Below, piece by piece: positions 1 to 10,900 of a stretch of 64,000 bases of DNA. The DNA comes from Urechis unicinctus (Eukaryota; Annelida; Polychaeta; Xenopneusta; Urechidae), in contig CM067356.1 of assembly GCA_034190875.2 (NCBI GenBank), positions 22,131,258-22,195,257 of the forward strand, given 5' to 3'. Position numbers and translations under genes: made by a program. The first letter of the stretch is position 1. Every line of letters starts with the position of its first letter. The notes beneath the pieces are model-generated. The model had not been told where the DNA came from. It saw only the letters and a list, made by a program, of their open reading frames with translations, and ran no database searches.

Positions 1-1298
1 CTGGTATCTCCATGATGCTCATAGCTCTGGTGGAGGTGGTGGCTGTCATGTGGTTCTATGGTGAGTTGACTTCCTAGAGGGGTTGTCATTTTACTGTTCC
101 AAGGGGGTTGACATTTTACTGGAGTAATTCACACCCCACCTTCCAACAATAGTCGAGGGCCCATATTCCGATCCCCAGACAAAGAGTTGCTTGCAATCCA
201 GTAATTTATTATTGCCCACACCTGCATCCTGATGTTTTGTGGATTTTGTGTGTATTGAATAGAACTACCAGGATCTTTACATAGGCATTTGATGACTGCT
301 TGTTTTTAGGTGCTAAGCGACTAGCTAACAACATCACTGAAATGACAGGCTCCCCACCTAACCTTTACTTCATTGTTTGTTGGTACGTGCTGTCTCCTGC
401 CCTCATCCTCGTAAGTACAGATGCAAAACTTTCTCTGTTTGGTTCAATATTTCTATTCACTCAAGCAGGCCTAGTCATTGATCATTTCTTGGTACATATT
501 GATGTTTGTCAACTTGAACTATCAGTATAATTATGCTGCTCTATGGCTGTGTTTGATCAGACACAATACCACTTACCGCAGGCGTGGCTAGTGATTTCAC
601 TTGCATATTGACCAAGTTTCGATATAAAAACAACCCCTTATTTGCACGCTGTAGATAGAGTTTTTGATATGTGTGTGTCAGGCCATTATGATCTTCAGTT
701 GGATCCAGTATTCACCGGTAACTTATGGTGAATATGTGTTTCCTTCATGGGGGATTGCTATTGGCTGGTTGATAGCCTCCCTTTCTCTCATCTGTATCCC
801 GATTGGTATGATCAAAGCTGTGAGGCAATCTGAGGGATCCACACTACTTCAGGTACAAAGCTTTTCTACTGCAGTGCATCATTCTCTATAATGTTGTCAT
901 CACGAAGAAGCCCTGAATAGTTATCAGGAGGCTTGACTGTGTTTTGTATTATACCTAAGGTTTAAGATTTAATACACTGTAGGCTCCTGTCATGCATACA
1001 GTTAATAGAAACAGGTCATCTGCAAGAAAGATTGGAAAATCATTGTTTGTTTGTTATTGGGTTTGTATATTTAACGTTTTCCCTTTTTTTGCTACAGAAA
1101 TTGATCAAATCAGTCAAGCCAAATCTGACAGGAAACGAGGGTATAAATGGTGGCATACCCGAGGTGTCTGTGGGTGGGGACCAGCCTCCTGAGTACATCG
1201 CTGTCAAGGAGGACGTCATCAACTCCACAGTGGTGCTCATTGGAGACAGCAGATTGGAGAAATCCCCACTGCCCAAAACCAACGTGTCTCGCCTCTAA
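1..1298 (+). CDS. SLC6 family Na+/Cl--dependent neurotransmitter/amino-acid transporter, C-terminal exons (5' part outside window)
   Basis: Plasma-membrane symporter of the SLC6 (LeuT-fold) family; only the C-terminal part is here. Exons read as <1-60, 310-410, 682-852 and 1098-1298. Phases agree at every junction (TAT G|GT, CTC|GCC, CAG|AAA) and introns are GT-AG. The first exon is TM10, ending in EVVAVMWFYG. The second carries the family pattern GAKRLANNITEMTG and then TM11. The third has SPVTYGEYVFPSW and TM12 (GWLIASLSLICIPIGM). The last encodes a 66-residue cytoplasmic tail and the stop. The tail ends ...NVSRL, a class I PDZ ligand (S-x-hydrophobic), comparable to the SRI tail known for vertebrate GlyT1. 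The substrate cannot be told from this part: glycine, GABA, taurine or other amino acids are all possible. Family assignment is firm; subtype is not. Confidence 0.9.
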
Positions 1299-2880
1299 AT
1301 CCTATGAACTGTGTAGCTCAGCTGTATTCCACTAATCACTCAATCTATATCAAGTCAATTGGTAAAACACTATTGACTTGTTGATACAAAAAGATATTAT
1401 ACCGACCTTGTTTTGATATATGCTGTGTTCCTGAGTTAAGATAACCTGTTTAATTCGTGATGTATGAAACTGCTTAAGACGACAGCATGGTTATCTCTGG
1501 TGTGGTGTGGATGATTAATCCGTGATTCCGCCCCCTTTAGAAGGCAGCTACTAGGAGCTACCACCAGATTTAAGATCTTATTTAACTTGTTAAAGTACAC
1601 AAAAGTCATTGTCGTTGCTGTCTGTAATTGTGAATAATTGCATTATAAGTTTAGTTTGTTTGTTATACTTCTGGTCACAATGGACCAATTCAACCACACA
1701 CCAGGGTCTTTTATGTGTGTGACTGGAACATCTCATTCCATCTTCAGTGATCTACGTCGTTAGTTTTCTTTGATGCAATGCTTCTGTGTTCAGTGCTTGT
1801 GAGAGTTGGTATGTAGTATTTTTTTTAAAAAACCTAGCATGTCATGGCAGCATCTCTTATTGTAGATAACACCTGCTCTCCTGCCCATGGACATCATGCT
1901 GCCTCGTCCTAAACCTGAAATTCACATTATCTCTTGTCCTGTAAGGCCAAGCCAACAATTATAACAACTTGAAAATTCAGGAGCTGCTTACCAAGGTGAA
2001 AACATTAATCAGTGATTGGTTCAGTCATCGTTTTGAAGTATTTTCAGAATTTGTGGGGGATTTTTTTCCATATTTTTGTAATGTGAGTGTCAAGTGCTTT
2101 ATTTTATTCATTTTGTATTTATAATTTATATGCCAAACTGATTCAATAACTTGATGTTGGTATGCATTGTGTGATAAATATTGATAAGATTTCAAATTGT
2201 CAAATAAGACTGCAGCATTATGTATTCTTTTCATTTCTATCTAAGAATTATAATGAAACATATCACAGAAAGTGTTTGAATTAAGTTTCTTAAATTTGCT
2301 ATCCACAATCACGTTTGACTGCAGAAATTTGTCAAGGTGGCATACCTTTATCAGTTCACCTCTGAACTAAATGTGCCATGTATGTCATTAGAAGTCTCAC
2401 TAGAGGATCAACAACATTATAAATTGTGAAACGGTGGAAATGATGTAGAGCCACTTTGGAAGTAGATCATGTTTTCCAATCAATACTGCTTTCAAAATCG
2501 TGCCATCAACTGCCATTTCTTACCTACAGGGTACAACTGTGGTGCCATTTTATTCCATTGTGCATAAAATCAAAATCAATTTATTCATTACGAATCACTG
2601 CTGGCCGTCATGTCAATCCCACCATGGCCATTTAGGTGGTTGCTCTTACCACGAGGAACAAACCATAGCTATCTAATTAATTGTATTGCTTCCTTTGAAG
2701 GTCATGCTACTGTAAAAGAGTATCATTGTGAAATTGACATTTATGGGTGTAGATTTGTATCTTCATAAAACTTGGATGCTTTTGTTTTAAAATTCATCCA
2801 AATTATTGTTGACCTAGATACATAGAACACAGACATGGTATTGCGAACAATGGTTACCACACCCTTTGTTGATGTTCATA
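1299..2880. other. 3' flank of the SLC6 gene; no gene seen
   Basis: AT-rich sequence between the transporter stop codon and the AT microsatellite, probably 3' UTR and then intergenic. I see no exon-like frame with splice signals and no canonical AATAAA close to the stop. A weak dispersed-repeat look around 2560-2650 could not be confirmed. Confidence 0.5.
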
Positions 2881-2937
2881 TATATACATGCAGTTATATA
2901 TATGATGTAAGTGTATTTTCTTGTAACTCATAGTGAA

Positions 2938-2969
2938 TACATACATACATATATTTACATGTATATATT

Positions 2970-3047
<78 letters not shown>

Positions 3048-3064
3048 CATATATATATATATAT
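2938..3064. repeat. (AT)n microsatellite with interrupted ends
   Basis: Imperfect ATAC/ATTTACAT leader followed by a long uninterrupted AT dinucleotide run and a short interrupted tail. The open frames across it (alternating Tyr-Ile) are simple-repeat artefacts. Confidence 0.95.
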
Positions 3065-3362
3065 CATGTAAAATGCATGGGTGTAAATTTTTGTCATTAC
3101 TGTGTTGGTGCCAGGGTGTCGCAATGTTGAAATCTGCCATGATGTTCTTTGTGAGCCAATGCATCAGAATACGTGGTGCATTTTGTGTCTTGTGTACAGT
3201 TGGGGTTCTACCCAATATAATTGTGTATGTTATTTCAATGCCTATGTAATTGTGTGTTATTCTCCCATGGATAAAATTAGTAAGCAACAGCTGCATAGTT
3301 TAGGGTTTTTTTATTCATGCTGGGCAGCCTTTGCTTTTTACCTTTGTTCAAGCATCCATTTG

Positions 3363-3391
3363 TTAACTTGGCGTTGTCATAACGCCAAGTT
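3363..3391. repeat. Short perfect hairpin, 12-bp arms
   Basis: TAACTTGGCGTT, a 5-base loop GTCAT, then AACGCCAAGTTA. The arms are perfect inverted copies just upstream of the degenerate repeat array. No rho-type or other terminator role is implied in a eukaryote. Confidence 0.6.
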
Positions 3392-3469
3392 ATGTTGGTC
3401 AGTCGCGTTTGTCATTATGTATGTATGTAAACAATTTTTTGTTTCGCGATACAGGTCGCAATTTTTGAT

Positions 3470-4200
3470 ATTTTTATTTTTTTTTTTTTCTGTCCGTTGG
3501 TTGGTTTGTAAACTTTGGGTGGCAAGTTTTCCTATTAAGCATGCTACCATCCCCATAATATCCATGGACCTCTTTCTTGTTGATCTAACCAATAATCATC
3601 CCCTCTGGACCTTTCATCCCTGTATTATATGAGGAAAAACTTGTAAATACATTTCTCATAATTTGTGATGGATGTTTCCTTATAAAGTAAGGTAGCTGCC
3701 CCAAATTACACATGGACCTCTCCTATCTTAATTGTTGTTTGTTATTTAGAAATTAGCTATATGACCTTTGACACTTGATATATTTGAGAAAAACTTGCAA
3801 AATACCTCTCATACAAATGTTTGTTAAACTGATGGAGAATCACTTTGGATGGCACGTTTCCTTATAAAGAAAGTTGGCTCCATAAGATTACACATGGACC
3901 TCCTGATGTTGATGACTCCTTGCAAACCAAAAATTAGCCCTTTATGACCTTTGACCCATGAGTTATTAGAGAAACACTTTAAAAAATCTCTAGAAATATG
4001 TACACCCAAAGGAGAATAACTTTTGATGCCATGTTTTCTTATTAGGCATGGCAACCTGAAATAACATGTTGATGGCTCCTTGCACTCATAAAATCAGCTC
4101 TGCATGGTAATTTACAGAAACAAATCAATGTATAACCAGTGAGGGATAACATTGATGGCATGTTTTTAGCTGTTCAGCAGATTTTATCATATACCTTCAC
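3470..4200 (+). repeat. Degenerate tandem repeat array (units of roughly 150-180 bases)
   Basis: A recurring block reads roughly: ttgGATGgcaGTTTcCTTAT, then GCtcC, then ACACATGGACCTC, then AAATTAGC, then ATGACCTTTGAC, then GAGAAACacTT. It is repeated with heavy divergence at about 3510, 3670, 3840 and 4020. The same block occurs reversed at 15560-15900 and, weaker, at 11400-11880. This is a dispersed low-copy repeat family in this genome; its class is not determined. Confidence 0.65.
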
Positions 4201-4222
4201 TCAGGCATCCATTTGTACGTCC

Positions 4223-4348
4223 CTTTCGTCCACAGGGATTTGCATTGGCCTGCCGGCCGCTATCTTCTATGTATACATAAACCATGGGGTTTATGTATAC
4301 ATAGAAGATGGCGGCCGGCAGGCCAGTGCAAATCCCTGTGCTTTCGTC
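4223..4348. mobile_element. Palindromic foldback MITE (110 bp) with 8-bp target-site duplication
   Basis: The element at 4231-4340 consists of two 53-base inverted arms separated by 4 bases, with only two mismatches. It starts CACAGGGATTTGCA and ends TGCAAATCCCTGTG. It is flanked on both sides by the identical 8-mer CTTTCGTC (4223-4230 and 4341-4348). An 8-bp duplication with CAGGG-like ends suits a non-autonomous hAT-type transposon. A second copy lies at 14795-14885. As RNA it would fold into a near-perfect hairpin. Confidence 0.85.
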
Positions 4349-4871
4349 AGTCCGATCATAAAGTTTTAACAGACAGTTTTCTCATAAAACCAGTTCGCAG
4401 CCTCAAATGAGACCTCTTATGCAAACCAAAATTAGCTCTATGAATTATTATTGGAAATATCATGCACCATTTAAACCTAGTTAAGCATGATCTTGTCATT
4501 ATTTGTTTTTTAATAAAAGTAGCAGCGCTTCAGTGACAATTGGCCTCTTGTTTTTGGACATCAAGTCAAAAGTGGCCGAGCTTCAAGGACGGTCAAGCCC
4601 GATACTGTTGAGCAACCGGGTCGGGTCTATCTGCTTTCAGTGATAAGACCACCATTTAGTGTTAAAATCCGAGTCACGATTAACAATTCAGGTTTTCACA
4701 TCTTAAGATAGAATTCACAGCTAGTGGGTCGAAAGATGACGGTGACTCAATAGTCCCAATTTATAAAAGTGAATTCACGTTATGACAATAATTTACATGA
4801 TAAAAATCATAACGCTCACAACTGTAGTTTAAGTCTTCCTTTTCGCTTACAATGATCTTATATAAAGAATA

Positions 4872-4877
4872 TTTATT
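4872..4877 (-). promoter_or_regulatory. Polyadenylation signal AATAAA for the GTPase gene
   Basis: On the minus strand a canonical AATAAA lies 97 bases after the proposed GTPase stop codon (4974). This supports the chosen terminal exon. Confidence 0.6.
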
Positions 4878-4973
4878 TCAGTTGTACGTCCCGGTTCTGA
4901 TTCCCAGGTTTTACAAGTTAAAAAACCCCAAACAAACCCTCACAGCATCCAGGTTTAGACATATGCAACCATA

Positions 4974-7900
4974 CTAAACTTCCCCACAACAAAATGCCCA
5001 ATTGATTATGGCCAAGTAGCCCAACAGTCGATCGGGTACACCCTTGTTGTCGCAAACTCGACTTGGTTCGAAAGAGCTATGGCCAAGGCTAATACACCGA
5101 GATGATTTTAGTGCAAATAAGACAGCAATTAGTAGCAACTGAATTGTCAGAAAAGGTTGCTCTTTGCCTATACTCAAAAGACAGTTCTGCAAGGTGACAC
5201 AATGCAGTTTATTTCTTTGTTCTGTTATTTCACATGGTTTAAATCATCAATGTCATTTCCAGGTAATGAACTAAAAAAAAGGGGAAAGAAAAAAAAAAGA
5301 AGAGACAAGTACTCTGTACAAGATGAACTAGCTAACACACATAAGTTGTTGTAAAAGAAACATGTGGCATTGTAATCTAATATAATCTAATTTGTGCATG
5401 CTCACACTAAATAAATAACATTTAACTGCTGCCTCAAAGACTTCATTGTTTTGCATTGACTGAATTGACATTACACACAAACAGGCACTTGATCAAGCAA
5501 TGATGTCATCAATATAAATGCATTCATGGTGAACGCACACAACTCCACTGTTTGGAACACACCCATTAAGCACATTATGAAGTTTACCTGCAAGTTGATA
5601 TGGATTGAATAGAACTGTAATCTTGCTTCTTACAGAAAAATACACAGAATATAACGTGAAAATATATCGCGTTTGTTTCTGATCGTAGCAAGTTTCCTAT
5701 TGAGCTTGTTGATCCAGATAATAGCCAACATCTATAGATCATGTTCAGCTACACTTTGCTGGAGGTACTCTTGGTAAAGAGTTTGCTAAAACACACAATG
5801 TAAAAGAAAATAAGTCAAATTGGTTATGGTATATCGATAAGAAGTATAATAAGTATTCCAAGATGGTCAACATTGAGCTTAGGTCTGAAATTAAATTACC
5901 TTTTGAGATTTGACGTATTTCTGGACATAATCTCGATTCTCAGCTAGAACCCGTTTCTGTTTCCTAGACAATGTAGGCAATGACCTGCAACCAAAAAAAT
6001 CAGTACTGAAAAGGATGTGTTGGTATAGCCCTACAAGACGTCTGCGTAGACGTCTTACCGTTTCTCGAAACAACGCAACGCAATTATTTTTAGATCGATT
6101 CAGACAACTACCAAACACCAAACATACACAAGTGATGGCGTTATAGAATTCAATGTTTTACGGACGATATTATCCCTTTTCAGCGGAGGATTTCATCCAT
6201 GGTGATTATTTATAGTGCGATCAATTTGGAAAGCGGTAAAAAGTCAGAAACACAGCAACATGTTTGTTTACAAGTTCAAGACCACATGCATTGCCCATGC
6301 GCAGAATGAATAGTCTAATGCTAAGCTCGGGGGGTGGTGGTGGGGGGGGGGGTGGGCACTCAAGTGTAAAGATATAGTATACATGTGCCGCACGAAGGGG
6401 GTGGTTTTTTTCGACATCTCGACTTTTACGACGGGTTAGACATTCGCATAATACCTTGTACGATGGAGTATACTTTTTCTCATTCTCAACGAGAACAACG
6501 GGTACGGGTTTCGAGGTCCCGCGGCACACCCCTATCCGAATTACGGTAAGTGCCCCCCACTTGGGATGCTAAGGCAATGCGGGAAATAGTGAGAATTAAT
6601 AGTTTCCAAAATGGCAGACATCATATCGCGATTTGTTCGGAAACGAACTATCGATGGCATTTATTTAAGAATAGCGTCGAGTGGTGGTTAGTTTTTTGGA
6701 ACGTTATGTCTATTTTTTGTAAAGGCTCTTGATATGTTATTTTCTAGGTACGTTATATAGCCCTTCACGAGATATAGCCCCAACGAGATATCGCAGACTT
6801 GTGTTTAATGAAACTTCGTAACAGTATAAATTCATGTTACCGTTACACCGGAGCTAGTGTTGGTATAGCTAAGATATGAGTTCTCTTCCTCTCCCTTCAA
6901 ATAATTAATAAACAACATTGGTTCTGAGATATCTTCCTCAATCATGGGTGGGTGATGACGTTGAGTAGGTGAGTGATTGTGTGGTGTGGGTGAGTGATGG
7001 TGTGGAGTAGGTGAGTGATTGTGTGATGTGGGTGAGGGATGGCATGGAGTGGGTGAGTGACGGCAGGGTGAAGGTTACTAACCGTGTGGCGAGTCTGGCG
7101 AGGAGGAGCAGGATGAATGCCAGCAGCAGTATCCCAACCCACACATACACGCTGAACTCATCGGGGATCAATGACCATGCTGTCTCAACAGGAACCTGTC
7201 AGCAAACCCCAAAAATCAGCAACTCATACCATCTTCACTACTTGTTCCCAACTCACAGCAGATTCAATGACAGCCATCAATTAAAAATGCATCAACAACA
7301 ATTCAAAGACCTTGTTCATGTGGTGTTCGCACCCAAGTCAATAACATTACTTGTCCAAAGATAGCATAAGTTCAGAGGGGCTGTTCGTAAATTAGTTATA
7401 AAAATCAACCTCATCATCTGATGTACAGGTTGCACACATTTATCAAGCACCTCGCTGATACAGCCGACCTGCATCAACACAGACTCACCATGTAAACAAA
7501 GATAACCTCGGCTGTATCACGTCCTAACATGGAGTGCAGCAGGTCCTTAGCTGCCTTGGTTGACAGAACAAATGAACAGGCTAGCAGGATAGGGATAAAC
7601 ATCCCTAGACAGCAGAACAGTGAGCCCTTGGCTCGTGAGCGGAAGTTGGCAGCTCCAGCAGCCCTGCAGCACAGATAAACTCATTACAATAAACACACTA
7701 TAGTGGCTCAGAACCCAGTATCATAATGTACTCAACATTATGATTTGAATCAGGCTTGTCATTCTAGTAATATGATCAATAAACTTATAAGTTTCGCCCT
7801 TACATATGTGACTGAGGGATATAAAAGTGTTTCCTCGACCATCATATATCACAAACACTTACAAATGGAAAACTTACTTGTCAGTAGCCAGCTTTTGTTC

Positions 7901-10900
7901 GACAAGGTTAGCAATTTTCTCGCAGTCTCTCTCGAGTGAGTTGAGTGTATTCTGGATAGTCTGGTTGATAGTTTTCTCTACATCTTTACAAACCTCTTCG
8001 ATCTGATTCACACATCTGCTCGGCTGCACACAACATTGGATTTAATTACAACATCAGCATCAGGGGTGAACTACCCAACATCTGGGGTTAACCAGGATCA
8101 ACTGATGGGGAGACAGACCATTGCTGCGCCAGTGTGGGTCTCCGTTGAACAATCTGGTTGTATGCAATTAATTCCAATACAACAGGTCACTGCCTGGTAC
8201 AGGATATTGTACTCATGTCAGGGTGCATATGTGTTTCACAGGGCCTGACAAGGAAGACCAGTGAAAAGGGAAAAAACCCACACAAACTCCGTCCTGTTTT
8301 ATAATGTCACTTCATGTACACCCAGCCTGTTGACACCTCCCCCACCCCCTCCATAAACCCACAATATAATACACATGCCAGACCAGCCATGCCTCCATGT
8401 CCTTATCTCTCAGGCTGCCTTATCTGTAGGACGCCAGTCAGAGCTCACTGACATTGCAGCACAGGGCACTGACTCAGCACATCCAACCACACCCAACCAT
8501 TGTCACGACTAGCCCTTTAAGCGTCATTTGATACACCGCCTGCTTGTTAAAGCCTCCAACCTAGGCCAGCTACGTCATAACGCAAACATCGTCAACCCAT
8601 CTTCACATCAAGTTCAGATCAGCCCGCGATTTTCAGCTAGGAGGTATGCGCCAGTGAATAGATGACATAACGGCATCACCCGCGCTCATGAGGCGGTCAG
8701 ACAAGAGGCGTGGTGAACGGCCTATTTCTTGCTACCACCAACACTAGCCGCTATTGATCGGGAATGGAATAATTCTAGATTCCTGACGCTAAGGTGTCAA
8801 AGGTTCACAGTGAATGTACTACATGGCTAACCCAGGGCTCTATCTATACCACCATTCACAGTGACAGTGCAATATAAAGCCCAGACTTTGTCAGTCTTTT
8901 CCACAGTATAATATTGTAGCCCTCCACACCAAAGAACGGAGAACGATTCAACAAGCACTTCAAATACCCAAGTGTTCCACTGGTTGTTGTTTTCGTGGGG
9001 GTTTCCATCAGGAGTATACTTAAAACACTGGTATAAAATCCCTCAGAACATCATGTATGCATGCCAAGATGATTGAATTTTACCGGAAACAGATGGGAAT
9101 TAGAACAGAGGGTTGGCCATTTACGGTTAATTAAATGACAAAAGTTGCCATGGATGGTATTAAATGCTGAGGAGTGGTTCAGAAAATCATTGGTTATATA
9201 AGCACCAATATGCTATCTGAGTGGATCATGTGATACAATGGCCTCTATAGCTGGACCAGCCATATTATGTACATGGGAAACCAGAAAAAAATGGTTCATA
9301 CAATAATAACGTAAGTTATTATATCACTTTCAGATACATGGGACTCCTCTGACCATCATGGAATACTGAACCTCCCTATCTTTACCAAACCACTCTTTGG
9401 AGGAGCACATGTGCCTTTCACTCAAGATGAATAACAAGACTTGCTCAACAAATCAAAGAGTTGGATCATATGATAGTGTAGAAATAAAGAAGAGTGCCTA
9501 CCTTGCCGGATGGATTGGGTATGTAGATTGTAGGCATCTCAAAACCTGTTCTGTTTAGCCCTGGTCTCTTACACAACTCTTGCACAATTTGCATGAGAAC
9601 CCGCTGAAATAACAGACACCAGGACTTGAGAAACAGAATCATTTCAGCCATTGCCCACAATAATCATAACCTGTCAGAGCAACTGCCCCATCTACTCCAG
9701 TAAAATCACTAAGATGATTCTAAGTGTATCCATTGCATTTACCATAGAACACACAGCAGAAATACTGTCATAATCAACCTGTAAATAAGCTATCATACTT
9801 AGTTACAGAGCCAGCCTAATTAACAGAGCTGTCATACTTAATAACATAGCCAGCCTATTTAACATCAGAGCTATCAAACCCAGTAACAGAGCTATCATAC
9901 TTAGTAACAGAGCCATCCTATTTAAGAACAGAGCTATCATACTCAATAGCAGAGCAATCATATTTAACAACAGAGCTATCAAACCCAGTAACAGAGCCAT
10001 TCTTATTTAACAACAGAGCTATCATACTTATTAACAGAACCATCCTATTTAAAGCAGAGCTATCATTCTCAGTAACAGAGCCATCCTATCATAGAGCCTC
10101 ATCCTTTATCAACAATGCCTTCAGTATCAGGAAATGACATGGCACCCACCTGTCTGTCAGCCTCATGACCTGCCTCATCAGCCTTGCTCAGGTAGAAGCG
10201 CATCCTCTCTGCATGCTTATCATTCAGCTGCTCCACAATGTTCAATGTGCGCTTACAAAGAGCCTGGCCAATAGGGTCAAAGAAGACGAAGATGAGGTCC
10301 GCCAGGTCACCTGCAGGCAGCATGGTCATTTAAGAGCCTGCCTACATGTCATAAATAAACAGCTCCCACAAAGCACACTTCCAAACAACTACACCAGTAA
10401 ATAGCAATTAACAGCACCACCTGGAGAATGCACTGTACTTTCATCAAATGAATGATATATTGCGATCAGATCACCCATGACAAACAGTGGTTATCCACCA
10501 GTCCTATATAGTTATTGCAACCTCAATTAAATCCCTGCGACCAACTATAGATCTGATGATTGTGTGAAATTGTATTGGGGCCTGGGTGCGATAATATGCA
10601 GATAAATATTTTCCTATCAGGTAGCAGGCTATGTATGGATCAGGGTGCTCCATTGTTATGGTTGGAGGAAGACATTGTGTCTCGGTTATGCAATTTCTAC
10701 GAGAGCAAGGATCCCATTCATTCAGTGTCAACACTCAAGGAGAGCGGTTGCTACTGTTGAACTACAATGGAGTATGCCCAAAGATACAAGTCACATGGAG
10801 TTCTCCACTCATTCAGTTTTCCGTTATGATTAAAAACAAAGATGAGAATGAAATGTAAATATTTGTGGAAGCTATTGGTAAGACGGACCAGTCTCAACTA

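Noticed and set aside
1290..1298. Peroxisomal targeting signal (SRL tripeptide) on the SLC6 tail
   Set aside because: The protein is a polytopic plasma-membrane transporter. The same residues fit a PDZ ligand, which is the sensible reading.
2911..3249. Tyr-Ile repeat proteins across the AT tracts (also 42673-43029)
   Set aside because: Simple translation of (AT)n microsatellites.
4974..5192. Independent 72-codon gene
   Set aside because: It starts after a CTTGCAG acceptor, fits the GTPase frame, and is followed by AATAAA, so it is better read as that gene's last exon, though tentatively.
9803..10000. Leu/Ile-rich hydrophobic small protein on the minus strand
   Set aside because: It is the translation of the 21-base minisatellite; the hydrophobicity is a repeat artefact.
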